Below are positions 1 through 13,300 of a stretch of 64,000 nucleotides of DNA, piece after piece. Each line of letters starts with the position of its first letter. The first letter of the stretch is position 1. The DNA comes from Cyclina sinensis (Eukaryota; Mollusca; Bivalvia; Venerida; Veneridae): positions 39,773,241 through 39,837,240 of the forward strand of contig JAAONU010000016.1 in assembly GCA_012932295.1 (NCBI GenBank). Direction: 5' to 3'. The translations under genes were made by a program, and so were the position numbers. A model generated the notes under the pieces. That model saw nothing but the letters and a program-made list of their open reading frames with translations, ran no database searches and was not told the origin of the DNA.

Positions 1-1496
1 ACAAATGTCATCGTGTGACAGAATTTCAGCCATCTTTATTTCCATACCACTCCACCAGGTGTCAAGATGCTTTGACAGAACGACACCACGCTGAAAAAGA
101 AACTTCTTAAACTGATTGTCCGTGATATCAAGACTCCAGTTTTAAAACATTAAGTATCTTAAGTTAAAGGGCTTGTAATTTCTTTTCCACTGAATTGCTT
201 TAACTGCTTTCACTTATTACACAATATTTTGCATGAAAAAAACAACAACAAGAAGTTACCTTTTGCTTGTCCACAAAGGGGCAATAATTTGCATTAGATT
301 CAAACAAAAGCTATCTGACCTGACTTTATTTTCCTATTTCAATGCTTAAATGTTCATAAGGTTTACTTCAATAACTTTCCTTACTCATCAAACATTAACA
401 TCTAACATTAATCTTTCAGTCTAATACTTTAAATGTTACCCTTCTGCTCTTTATATATTTTAACCTTTTATATTCAGTCAGTATTTGAATAGACATGTGT
501 CTGTTGCAACATGGTGACTGCTAAAATAATGTGTTCTGTTTTTTAATGCAACACAGTACTTGCTGAAAAGACAAAATATTGATTGTCTTTTGTACTTGAA
601 AATACATGTATTCTGTTTCATTACTATGTATACCTCAGCATCTAGGTTCCGCATGTGTAGAATTCCTCCCCCTGAGTTGAGTAAAGCACATACATACTTA
701 AGCACCACAGAATTCCCACAGGCACGTATTCCATAAGTGATGTTGACGGTGCAGTGTAGAATTACCTCACCATAATGATGTAAATTCTCAGTCCTATACA
801 GAAAGTAAATTCACAAGAATTAAGATTTTTTTTTATTCAATGTCACCCAATGCTCAACAAAATGCTACAGTGATGACTGTTTTTACACAACTACAACTGC
901 TCATAAATTCATTATGATACATCTTGATAAGTATCATTATCTTGATAAAATCTGTTTTGGATCTAGACTGTAAATGAATGTTAACTGAAATCATAAACTT
1001 CATAAATGTTTCAGCTATTCTGATAACAAAGGCAAAACACTCTGCTCTTACAAAATGGAAGCTTGGTATTACATACACATGTTGAGAGGTGAGTGTACTT
1101 CCACCACTAGAAGTTCTCTTCCTCTTTCTGTCTCGCTCTGTAAAACAGAAGTATTTAAGGTACATTAAACACTCTAAAACATGTTACATATCTTGAAGTG
1201 AAAATCTACTCCTGTTGATTAAATCTTAAAGGTATACAACTCATGCAATCCAAACAGTCAAAATATGAGTTAAAATGCATGACTCTTAAGTTAAGCAGAT
1301 AATGCTAAACATATAAGAACAATTACATGTCTAATATAAAGGATAAATATTTGAAATTATCTATCTAAATACTAACCACCACACAAAATAATGCTATCAA
1401 ATTGAACTCATGAAAATTTTGATCAAATTGACATTCATTTCTGCTAGAAAAAGAAAATGCATTCAATCTATTCTTCTTACCTGGATCTAGAGCCAT
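1..1496 (-). CDS. Schlafen-like protein, N-terminal part (gene truncated by window edge)
   Basis: Four coding exons on the minus strand join with matching phases: 1481-1496 (ATG at 1496), 1077-1137, 634-793 and 1-90, running off the window. Donors read GTAAGA, GTATGT and GTATAC; acceptors are pyrimidine-rich and end in AG. The joined reading frame is open for 109 residues. Residues 8-13 are basic (RKRKRT, a possible nuclear signal). Residues 55-69 read VVLKYVCALLNSGGG, the core of the Schlafen AlbA_2-type domain, and about residues 84-98 (LSKHLDTWWSGMEIK) fit the stretch that follows it in mollusc Schlafen-like proteins. Schlafen proteins act on RNA (tRNA/rRNA cleavage, antiviral restriction in vertebrates); molluscan members are mostly uncharacterised. 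Family call is from motif recognition only. The gene is divergent from the FYVE gene. The first exon assignment is the least certain because it is 16 nt. Confidence 0.72.
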
Positions 1497-1664
1497 TTTT
1501 TCCTGTTACACTGATTACATAAATCAGAGATTTCAACATGCCACCAGTCTGCCTAACCCTGGTAAAAGATTTAATACAATTCAAACATTACACTACAGTA
1601 TATCATTGATCTAGTAAACTTTATTAAGTTAACATCAACAAGAACTTTCACTGAAAGATGATAA

Positions 1665-2150
1665 TGCCCTAAAAGTGGTGCTTTGACCTTTGAGCTGATG
1701 AGCAGATGAAAATAAATTGTAGATACTTCAAATGAAGTCAGGTTTTTGTTGCTGACAATTTGACCTCAAGGTCAAGGTCATCTAGAGGTCAAAATCAAAA
1801 ATAATATATGTCATTTGAAAGATCTCTACCAAAGGGGTGTTGTGTGCAAACATGACATATTAATAAATAAAAAATGTCTAGGTCATTTAGAGGTCAAGGT
1901 CAAAAGAAAAATAAGTCATTTAGAAGACCTCTCCGATGGGGTTGTTGTGTGCAAAACATGACTTAAGTTTGGTAATAAGACAGTTATGACCAATTTCTTC
2001 TGACAACTGGTCACGGTCAAATAAATATATGTCAGTGGAAAAGTCTTGTCCAAAAGGGAGTAGTATTCAAATATGAGGTAAATTTACTAATAAGGAAGGA
2101 ATGTTAAAGTTTTCGGATGGAATGACAGATGGAACAGACTGATGGTTCAA
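1665..2150 (-). repeat. Dispersed GGTCA-rich repeat (pearl-like), intergenic/5' side of the Schlafen-like gene
   Basis: Carries units such as TGACCTCAAGGTCAAGGTCA and 'gaccAAGG..gttgtgtgcaaacatga'. It is the reverse-orientation relative of the repeat at 29656-30275 (shared phrases: hexamer AGGTCA clusters, 'ttgtgtgcaaacatgac' versus 'acttggacacaacacccc'). Diverged and without a coding frame. It lies upstream of the first recognised coding exon of the Schlafen-like gene, so it may be in a 5' intron or in the promoter-side spacer. Confidence 0.6.
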
Positions 2151-2837
2151 AACTACTTCATTAAAAAATGACATAATTTTCCAGTTGTTCCCAGTTCCCA
2201 TCATCAAGGAAGGAAAGCCAAAAGACAGGTTAATTTGCTAAGTGTTACACATACCTTTGCTACTTTGATTCTAAAAGCAAACAAAAAAAGACAGACCTGT
2301 CTGCAGACTGCACGCTCCACTTTTCTCAGTGCTTGATAATAAATTATTAGCTAAGTCAAACAAGAGGCCTGAGTGAAAAAATAATTGAGTAGGTGAGGGC
2401 AAGTATCTTGTCATGTAAGACGAAAAAAACATTTTTTGGCAGGAAAGGGTTGGGGGTGGAGAGAGAGTTTCTCATTCAAGATTTTGGGCGGGGGTCTGGA
2501 GACAGGCTGTTTGGAATGGCTAATCAAAGTTCGTAAGTGGTGTGGGAGGTAGCAGGTCGGGGTGGGGAGTATCTACCCATCCCATATAAATAAATAGTTT
2601 AGTTCTAGGCTAAGGGATGGGTGTCGGTTACTAATGCGAGAAAAATATGGGGGTCAACTACCTACATGTTAAAAAAGTTAAAATAATGGAAAATTAAAGT
2701 AAATTAAAGTACTAACTGATCGGGAGTTACATGTAGATGTAATGTCTTGAAAGTGGCCCATAAAGGCAGTGAAGCATAACGTCTTGCACACAAAACGTAG
2801 ATCTAGTATATATCCGAGGATATGCTTAGAAAGAATT

Positions 2838-3056
2838 TTTTTTTTTTTTTTTTTTTTGAGGCCCCATTTGTATTGGGTAACCCCGTTTATTTTCCCCGTC
2901 ATAGGTTAAATAGAGGTCGGGGAGCCATCCTCTACTAACCTTACAACTATGTTTATATATATTCATATATATATATATATGTATATATAACATTTTAATA
3001 TATTTTACAAACGGAGAAAATAACATGTTTGTATACTCAAGCCAATAAACAATAAG
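2838..3056 (-). mobile_element. Short poly(A) retro-insertion with 14-bp target-site duplication
   Basis: The 14-mer GCTTAGAAAGAATT occurs at 2824-2837 and again at 3057-3070, exactly bounding a 219-bp insert. Immediately inside the left copy is a run of about 25 T, that is, a poly(A) tail on the minus strand. The insert also has a TA-rich microsatellite at 2955-2992 and the phrase 'aatacaaatggggcctc' next to the tail. TSD plus poly(A) indicates LINE-machinery retroposition of an unidentified short RNA or 5'-truncated element. Confidence 0.75.
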
Positions 3057-3070
3057 GCTTAGAAAGAATT

Positions 3071-3600
3071 TATCAATTTACCTTCATATTCCTCATCATT
3101 CTGTGTTTTATGTTTACTAACAAGTGCAACAACGTAGTGTGGATTTGACCAAGAAAATTATCATCAAATCTGCCGTCTAAATATTTGGATCTTCTGCAGG
3201 AAGACCTATGTCAGCAAAAAGCCTTATTTTAAAGTCCCATCCAGAAATAGGGTATCCGAACCATTGTAATTTACAAGCGTTCAAGATACGTTGATGAAAT
3301 TAAACGCATTAGGAAAATTTGCGAAATTTGTCCTAAATATGAAACGACAAATATGAGAGTAAAACTTCATAATTAGAAAATCTGTCAACCAGAGATTTTT
3401 CTCTGTATAATCATCTGATCTTTAAATTGCTATCACTTTCAAAATTTTGTTTGAAAAAAAGATCCTTTTCCATCTAACTCAAATGTGACAAGCGTTCAGA
3501 AACAAGATAAACACGGAAGTATTTTACTTTCATTTTCACTTCGCAATTTGCAAATATACTATTTTTGGGATTCTGGGCTGACAGCTTATCTGAAAGATTT
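3071..3600. promoter_or_regulatory. Spacer between divergent Schlafen-like and FYVE genes, probable promoters
   Basis: About 500 bp with no repeat and no coding exon lies between the most 5' parts of two divergent genes. On the minus strand 3084-3200 is open for about 38 codons and ends at a GTAAAT donor-like site, so it may be a 5' non-coding exon of the Schlafen-like gene; I could not connect it in phase. No TATA box or CpG-rich promoter is obvious. Promoter role is inferred from position. Confidence 0.3.
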
Positions 3601-3681
3601 AGAATTGAAAATTTTAAAAAGTTAAAATGATATTATAAAGAATCATTTTAATTGCTGTATTTTGCCACCTGTTTTATGAAG
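3600..3681 (+). other. Putative 5' UTR exon of the FYVE gene
   Basis: The sequence ends ATGAAG followed by the strong donor GTAAGT at 3682. The next acceptor that fits is TTTTTCAG at 4267-4274, which opens the exon holding the start codon (4275-4475). The 5' limit is a guess. A transcript would settle it. Confidence 0.4.
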
Positions 3682-4333
3682 GTAAGTTGAGAGATACTAT
3701 CATTTGTGACGTTATTTCAAAATACTGTCTGTAAATCATATGATAATGTATATATGTCCTGAACCCAGGTTAGAAGTTATTATTAATTAAGTCTGAATCA
3801 TAAACAGAAAAGCAACTGCTAGAGTAAGAATTTCTTTGGTATTCTAGCTACGTTTACTCATCCAGCAGTAGGGTTTGTACTAGCCTAAATCATTATGCTT
3901 AAAGAGTTAAGCCCTTGTTATATATCTGATATTTTTTAGTTGTTCAACCTTAAGCTGTAGAAATCAGATCCCCTTCAGAGGCGAAATAGTGAAACTAGGT
4001 TTGTACACAAGCCCGTAATTAACCATCATGTATTGAAAGTTACATATAAATCATTTATTGTTGTTAGTTACAGATAAGTTTTTTTTGCCAAGCATTCCCT
4101 CAAACTTGAGATGACCCTCAGTCAGCATCCGGCTTGATCCAGAACTAGCACATCAACATAGGCATAGGGTTAACCTCACCACAAATCTCCATTCATACCT
4201 TTTAAATAAAACAGATAACTCTTTTAAACACTGGTTGTTCTATATTTATAGACTTTTTGTTTCATCTTTTTCAGATTTATTACTGTTGAACCAGAGGCAC
4301 AAATGCCTACTCTACCAATATATTTGAGGCATC

Positions 4334-7300
4334 ATGTCAGACTGGGTACTTGTTAGCAATGACTGGGGCTCAGAAAGCACAAATCACAGGTCTACGAGCA
4401 GTTCCTCTATTAAGCATGTATTTGACCTTTCAGATTCAAAACTAGAGTCTTTAGATGAAAGATATCCAAAGCAAGGTATGTATTTGTATAGATAATTACA
4501 TAAATGCCTTCTGCCTTGCAAAATCACTGTTTTTATATAGCCGAAGGGGCATATTATGTTATGGTCCTGGGTGTCCATCCGTCTGTCTGTCCGTCCGATA
4601 GCAGTTTGGTTTCCGCAAGATAACTTGAGAACTGTTTGGCCTACAGTCTTTAACTTCATATGATGATTGCCCACATTGAGTGCATGACCCTTATTGATTT
4701 TAGTGTCAGTAGCTCAAAGGTCAAGGTCACAGTGACCTACATTTTTAAAGTCATTGTCTGTCCTTCCATTAGCAAATTGGTTTCTGGAGGGTAACTTCAG
4801 TACTCTTTGGCATACAGTCTTCAAAAGTCATATGATTATTGCCCACATTGAGTGGATGATTCTATTGATTTTGAAGTCATAATGTCAAAGGTCAGTGTCA
4901 CAGTGACGTTAACATTGAAAGCCATTTCAACCATGTTACTTGACAATTAGTTGTTATAGAGACTTCAAACTTTAGATCATGATTGCTCACATTGAGTGGA
5001 TGACCCCTATACATTTTTGGGTCAGTATGTCAAAGGTCAAGGTCACCGTGACCTAAATGTTTAGAATCATTTACACTCTGTAACTCTACAACCATTTGTC
5101 ATAGAGACTTCAAAATTCATATAATGGTTGCACACATTGCTTGAATAATCCCTATTGATTTTGGGGTCAGTAGGTCAAAGGTCACAGTGTCCTAAGCACT
5201 GAAACCTATTTCTACTGTAAAACTTCATTTGATGATTGATTACATTGAGCAAATGACCCCTATATATCTTAGGATCAGTAGGTCAGATGACAAGGTCACA
5301 ATCACCTTAACACTGAAAAGCATTTCTGCTGTAAAGCTTGGCAACTTCTTAGAATGCTTGCCATCATTGATTACATGACCCCAATACTGTTCGGGTAAGT
5401 ATATAAAAGGTCAAGGTGACAATCAACTAAACAAACAATATTTCTGCACTATAACTTGATAACCATGCATCACAGCATGAACATCATAACTTCTGAATGA
5501 CTGACATGTATACAAATTATAAGACCTGAAATTCAGATATGATAAAGATCTATAAAACTCTGAAATTAAAATTATAAAATGTTAAAAATCAAAATATAAA
5601 TCAAATACCAAAATTTCTAAATTTAAAGCAAATCATTTAATTCCAAAACCTAAGGTTTCCTCCCTTATATCACAAATGCATCATACTTAGATAAAACACC
5701 CTTCGGGAATATAATGCTCTGCCCAGCAGTGGTCTCGTTACCACTTGTTCTTCTTGCTGGATTGGGTAGTTGAACTTACTGGTACTCTGACACCAATGAC
5801 TTGTTTTAAAAGATAAAAGTTAAGTGTTTTGACATCTAAATATTTTGTCATGCAAGAAGTTTAAATATGAATACTCAGTTTCAACAGAAAATCATCTAAT
5901 TGAATTACATTTTAAAAGTACAGTATAAATGTGTTTTGTTGCTTTTCATCTATGTATTTCTATTGTAGTGTTAAAGATCAAATGACATATATAAACCCAT
6001 ACCCTGCTCATTTTCTGTAATGAACTTGACCATTATTCAGATCTGACATACTTCTTTAACTTTTACTTGGATATAATTGAACACTTCCTTACTGAACAGC
6101 CTACAGTGCAGCCTACAGTTAGACTGCCTGGACAAAGAGCATTGGTCAAAAAGGCAAAAAGTTGCCACCTGAGGGGTTTGAACTTAGTATTATATCATAG
6201 TATGAAATTGTCAACTTTTTTTACAGAAATAACACAGAGACACTGGGTCAAAAATGAGGATAGACAGTATTGTGCAAATAGACAGTGTCGTGTAAAGTTT
6301 ACATTGATTGAACGTCAGCATCACTGCCGAAGGTGTGGTGAGATTTTCTGTAATGAATGCCTCAAGTATCAGAGAAGATTGAGCAATTTAGCACATCTAG
6401 ACCCAGAGGGTAAACTTTACAAGGTTGGGAAATCATTACTTTCTGATTGAGTTACTAAGGCTTGATAACCATTTTAATAGTTCTATATAAAAGAGAGGGA
6501 ATTACCTGTTCATTATGGCATGCACTGTGAGAGTACTTGAAACTTCTAAATTGCTATGTACATGTATGCAGTAATAATTGGATAAAGAAAGTGACCGTTC
6601 TGCATCAGGTTAATTTTGATTCCATTTTCTTTTCAGAGAAAGTCAAGTGCCTTCAGTGCTTTGATTTCTTTCAGGTTTGCCAGACATGTTTTGAGGAAGG
6701 CCGTGACAGTGACTACATACAAAGTAACCAGTTAACACCACTCTTTAAACATTTTAAACTGCAGAGCAAACAGAAAAAGGCTGCAGAAGGACATGCTAAA
6801 ACAAGTTTGATACCATCATGGAGGGACAAGTAGGATTTCTATTATTTTTATTATGCTCTGTGTCTTTTGATACAGTATATTTACAAGAGTGGTTTTGAGT
6901 GTTTGCACATTTTGAAGATGGCCTGAATAATTTACTCTTGGATTTATTCAGGGGAGATGTTTCTTGCTTCATGATTATTAAACTTTTTATCTCCATGATT
7001 GAACTTAAAGTGTTTAGGACAACAATTGCTTTTTCGATATTTTATAGAAAATGCATTGAATGCAAAGGCTTAAAAAAGGCTGTAATGAGTGTGAAATTAA
7101 ACTTGTAATTTGTTTTTCTTAACTTTGGAAAACATTACTTATGCTGGAATAAATCAGCATGACAGCAAATGCCAGTAACTTTTGTTACTGCTACCTAGTC
7201 ACAGATGGGTGATCTCTGTGGAACTTACGGTATAGGATGAAATTGAATTATAATATTTGATTTATTTTTAAATGGTACAAGCAGCCTATATGACTTGAAG

Positions 7301-10300
7301 CCTTCTGAAGAGTTAAGTTATTTCAGGTTATTGGGTATAGAATGCTTGATAGAGAAAGCATCCCGTTCCAGAGAAATGTATGGTTATTTTACATGCTCAG
7401 TGTTATAGCACTGATACATGAGATCATTGTTAAATGTCTCATCTGAAAAACAGTCGGTAGAGTTGCAGGGCATTAGACTCATGACCCTTATATTACAAAT
7501 CCTGTGCATTACCACTGATCTGCCAGAAGTGGCAACATAACTGGGCAAGGGATCATGTAAGGCTATAAAAAAAGCTACACAAAACAAGTTTGTCATCCAG
7601 TTTATCTACATATTGTCACATAAACAGCATTTCTTCAAAATCATTCAATCCTTTTTTTTCAAATAAACATAAAATTGTAAAAATATGCTTTCCACTTTGA
7701 TAATGTTGCATGCACAAGGTCACTTCTGATGTGCCTAAGGTCTAGATAGAGTAAGTGGGGCAGTATGGCAGAAAATAATTATAAGTATGGACTATTTTGT
7801 TCTTATAAACTGACTTGAAAATTCAGCTAGCTCAAAATTATGTGTATTACACACAAGAACTTCCTCCCTTACCATTCCATTCAGTGTAAACATTCAAGGT
7901 CACATTATTTATTTTGGAGAAAAAGTCGACAGTATTCTCTTTAATCTTGAAAAGATGTATGATCAGACAGGTTTCTATCAAAAATATGAAAACAGTAATT
8001 TTAGTACAACTACAGTGACAGTTTTTGTTTTGTTTTGTTTTTATATCAGGTTGGACTTATCTAAAGAGTGCAAGAGACTACAGGAAGGCTTTATGAAAAC
8101 CATTGGAACATCTGAAATGAAGAGAACACTTCATGAAATGAAGGAAATGATAAGGACCCCAAATTGGCAGAAGTCTGCAAATTGGATAGTAAGCAATTAA
8201 GTCCATAGCCCAAAGAAAACCTGAACATTTTAATGTTTATTCATGTTTTATCACCAAAGGTATGGCTTGCCCTTTGTAACCACTGCCTGCTGTATTTTTA
8301 CAAGAGAATAGCGAAAGATAAAGAGTGTTTCAATTCATGTGGACAACCGAGACATTTTACTAGCTTAGTGTATAAAATTTTTCTTGCAAATACAATTTTT
8401 CATAAAGTGCAAAAGTTGGTTTCCTGAAAATGTGTACAGTTTAGCTGTATATAAGGGTAGATAGCAGTATTGAGATTTTAAATCGTCAGAATAAAGTTTT
8501 AGTTGCCATAGAAATGAAAGTCATTGATTTTTGTAGTGACTTTACAAATTTGACATCCAGTATTACTGTTGTAGAGTGGTTAGGGTAAGAAGACCTCAGT
8601 ATGTGTTTTGTTCAGAATTATGCCTTTAATGATTCTGTTAGTAAACAAAGCATTAACAAACGAAGTTACGTTGATTTCACGTAAATCACAAATAATGGTG
8701 CACCAACAGATGAACCACAACACAACATTATATGGAAAGGTTTAAATACAACAAAATGCATTACAAATACAGGGTTTCACTAGTATGAGATATAGGTATT
8801 GGTCACAGTACTTAGGACACCAGTTATGTCTTCATTCAGTATGAGATATAGGTATTGCTCACAGTACTTAAGACACCAGTTATGTCTTCATTCAGTATGA
8901 GATATAGGTATTGCTCACAGTACTTAGGACACCAGTTATGTCTTCATTCAGTATGAGATATAGGTATTGCTCACAGTACTTAAGATACCAGTTACGTCTT
9001 CATTCAGTTTGAGATATAGGTATTGGTCACAGTACTTAAGATACCAGTTATGTCTTCATTCAGTTTGAGATATAGGTATTGCTCACAGTACTTAAGATAC
9101 AAGTTATGTCTTCATTCAGTTTGAGATATAGGTATTGCTCACAGTACTTAAGATACCAGTTATGTCTTCATTCAGTTTGAGATATAGGTATTGCTCACAG
9201 TACTTAAGATACCAGTTATGTCTTCATTCAGTTTGAGATATAGGTATTGCTCACAGTACTTAGGACACCAGTTATGTCTTCATTCAGTATGAGATATAGG
9301 TATTGCTCACAGTACTTAGGATACCAGTTATGTCTTTATTCAGTTTGAGATATAGGTATTGCTCACAGTACTTAGGACACCAGTTATGTCTTCATTCAGT
9401 TTGAGATATAGGTATTGGTCACAGTACTTAAGATACCAGTTATGTCTGCATTCAGTTTGAGATATAGGTATTGCTCACAGTACTTAGGACACCAGTTATG
9501 TCTTCATTCAGTTTGAGATATAGGTATTGGTCACAGTACTTAGGACACCAGTTATGTCTTCATTCAGTTTGAGATATAGGTATTGGTCACAGTACTTAGG
9601 ACACCAGTTATGTCTTCATTCAGTTTGAGATATAGGTATTGGTCACAGTACTTAGGACACCAGTTATGTCTTCATTCAGTTTGAGATATAGGTATTGGTC
9701 ACAGTACTTAGGACACAAGTTATGTCTTTATTCAGTATGAGATATAGGTATTGCTCACAGTACTTAGGATACCAGTTATGTCTTTATTCAGTTTGAGATA
9801 TAGGTATTGCTCACAGTACTTAGGACACCAGTTATGTCTTCATTCAGTTTGAGATATAGGTATTGGTCACAGTACTTAGGATACCAGTTATGTCTGCATT
9901 CAGTTTGAGATATAGGTATTGCTCACAGTACTTAGGACACCAGTTATGTCTTCATTCAGTTTGAGATATAGGTATTGGTCACAGTACTTAGGACACCAGT
10001 TATGTCTTCATTCAGTTTGAGATATAGGTATTGGTCACAGTACTTAGAACACCAGTTATGTCTTCATTCAGTTTGAGATATAGGTATTGCTCACAGTACT
10101 TAGGACACCAGTTATGTCTTCATTCAGTTTGAGATATAGGTATTGCTCACAGTACTTAGGACACCAGTTATGTCTTCATTCAGTTTGAGATATAGGTATT
10201 GGTCACAGTACTTAGGACACCAGTTATGTCTTCATTCAGTTTGAGATATAGGTATTGGTCACAGTACTTAGGATACCAGTTATGTCTTCATTCAGTTTGA

Positions 10301-13300
10301 GATATAGGTATTGCTTACAGTACTTAGGACACCAGTTATGTCTTCATTCAGTTTAAGATATAGGTATTGCTCACAGTACTTAGGACACCAGTTATGTCTT
10401 CATTCAGTTTGAGATATAGGTATTGGTCACAGTACTTAAGATACCAGTTATGTCCTTATTCAGTTTGAGATATAGGTATTGCTCACAGTACTTAGGACAC
10501 CAGTTATGTCTTCATTCAGTTTGAGATATAGGTATTGGTCACAGTACTTAAGATACCAGTTATGTCTTCATTCAGTATGAGATATAGGTATTGGTCACAG
10601 TACTTAGGACACCAGTTATGTCTTCATTCAGTATGAGATATAGGTATTGGTCACAGTTCTTAGGACACCAGTTATGTCTTCATTCAGTATGAGATATAGG
10701 TATTGGTCACAGTTCTTAGGATACCAGTTATGTCTTCATTCAGTATGAGATATAGGTATTGGTCACAGTACTTAGGACAACAGTTATGTCTTCATTCAGT
10801 ATGAGATATAGGTATTGGTCACAGTACTTAGGACACCAGTTATGTCTTCATTCAGTATGAGATATAGGTATTGGTCACAGTACTTAGGACACCAGTTATG
10901 TCTTCATTCAGTATGAGATATAGGTATTGGTCACAGTACTTAGGACACCAGTTATGTCTTTATTCAGTATGAGATATAGGTATTGGTCACAGTACTTAGG
11001 ACACCAGTTATGTCTTCATTCAGTATGAGATATAGGTATTGGTCACAGTACTTAGGACAACAGTTATGTCTTCATTCAGTATGAGATATAGGTATTGGTC
11101 ACAGTACTTAGAACACCAGTTATGTCTTCATTCAGTTTGAGATATAGGTATTGGTCACAGTACTTAGGACAACAGTTATGTCTTCATTCAGTATGAGATA
11201 TAGGTATTGGTCACAGTACTTAGGACAACAGTTATGTCTTCATTCAGTTTGAGATATAGGTATTGGTCACAGTACTTAGGACAACAGTTATGTCTTCATT
11301 CAGTATGAGATATAGGTATTGCTCACAGTACTTAGAACACCAGTTATGTCTTCATTCAGTATGAGATATAGGTATTGGTCACAGTACTTAGAACACCAGT
11401 TATGTCTTTATTCAGTTTGAGATATAGGTATTGGTCACAGTACTTAGAACACCAGTTATGTCTTCATTCAGTTTGAGATATAGGTATTGGTCACAGTACT
11501 TAAGACACCAGTTATGTCTTCATTCAGTGTATCAGTCTAGTGAGCAAGCTGTTTTACATTTAATGTAATTTTTATTTCTTTTCAGCAAGAGAGCATAGCA
11601 GAAAAATGTCAGGTGTGCAAAGTGGAATTTGGTTTCATGAAAAAGAAGTACACATGTAAATTGTGTGGGCAGGTGTTGTGTAAAGGTTGTGTACGTCATG
11701 AACTGCTTGTTTATATACCAGATGATGAGAATGATAACCTACGTGATGAAGCCAAGCTAGTAATCATCAAAGTGATTGGTGTATGTACCTTTCTACATGT
11801 ACCAGTATACAATAAGAAGGTTTTAAAAATAAGTGGAAAAGATAAATTTATTTTATGAAAAAAATGTTATTTTTACCAACCAGAAAAAACAGTTTCTAAC
11901 AGGGGTATCTAACGGGTACAGTGAGCTTTTGTGAACCAGATTTTGTCTGTCATAAAAGTTAGTTTGGATCAACAGTCACATGTTGATTGAAGTCCAGCAT
12001 CTCTCATCCACAATTTCTTCAAATCAGCTCCTCTGAAGCCAGCAGGCCAAATTTGATAAAACTTGCCTGGAATGTTCATTCAGTGAAGCTTCAATGAAGC
12101 TCTATCAAAGTTGTTCAGATGTTTCTGGTCCATTGCAGATCTGGGCCACAGGAGCTAAAAATAGATTTAAAAGTGAAAATTTTGAAAATCTTCTTTGCTG
12201 AAACCGCAAGGCCTAGAGCTATTTTGACCTTGTCACAGGGACACCATGATTTTATATAGGCTTATATAGGGAAAACTTAAAAAATCTTCTTGTCTGAAGT
12301 AGATATTTTGGATGGAGCTTTATCTAGAGGTCCTCTAGCAAGATTGTTCACATTATGCTTATGGGGTCAATATTGACCCTGCTCCAACAATCACTTAATT
12401 TTTTTAAAGAATTGCATGAGAAAAACTTTAAAAATCTTCTTGTCAGTAACCACAAGGCCTAGTGTTAAGATGTTTGATGTGTATCCTGGCCTAGTAGACC
12501 TCTACCAAAATTTTACCAAGTTTGTTTAAATCTCATTCCTGGGGTCGAAATTGGCATCAGCTCCTGGGATCACCAAGGCCAAAGATAGACTTTTTGACTT
12601 TTCATCATAGAGCATTTAATTATTGACAGATATCCTAAATATTTGGTATATAGGCACTTTGCATTAACCTCTGCAATTTACTTTGCTCAAGGTCAAGGTC
12701 ATTTAGGCTAAAAATAGATATTTGTACTTCTCCCCATAGAGTGGTCAAGGACACTAATGCTAAAAATAGATTTTTCTAATTTTTGTTATGGATTCTTGAT
12801 TAATTGACTGATATCTTTGATATCGTACCTATGCATGGACTGCAACCACTGGGTGGGGTTTGAGGTTAAGGAGGTCAAGGTAATGGTCACAGAGGTTAAA
12901 AAACATTTCTCTACCTTATGTCATAGTGTTATGTTTGCAACTAAATCATTTTCAACCAAACTTTCACAACACATTGATAAAAAAAATAGATCTCCTTTCT
13001 TTTCCTGAACTGAACTGATCCCATCATATGTTTTAGAGGTATCAGGGCCAGAACAGGCTTATTTAGCCATGTCTGCACAGTTTTTACAGCTTTGATAAGC
13101 CTGCCCACTTAGCTCAATAGGTAGAGCACTGGATTAATAATCCATCGGTCGTTGGTTTGACCCCTGGGCAGGGCAAAATTTCTCCGTGACAATTGTTCTC
13201 AGACATTGTGTCTTATGTTCATTTGTCTCTCACCGCTGATTCAGAGTAGATCATGTGGGAACAGTAGTCAGTCACTTGCGGAGAAATTGGCAATTACTGG

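Noticed and set aside
854..1165. 103-residue reverse ORF as a gene
   Set aside because: Only 1077-1137 is used; the rest lies in intron on both sides of good splice sites.
6067..6450. FYVE exon starting at 6067
   Set aside because: The acceptor at 6226 joins exon 2 in phase; 6067-6226 is intron and adds non-conserved residues.
6637..6674. Alternative acceptor for exon 4 at 6636
   Set aside because: It would place extra residues between GKLYK and VCQTC and break canonical FYVE spacing.
8785..11529. CRISPR-like array
   Set aside because: Units are contiguous 56-bp copies without unique spacers, in a eukaryotic intron; it is a minisatellite.
13099..13174. Functional tRNA-Ile gene
   Set aside because: The T arm does not pair and the sequence is the head of a SINE with TSD and A-rich tail.
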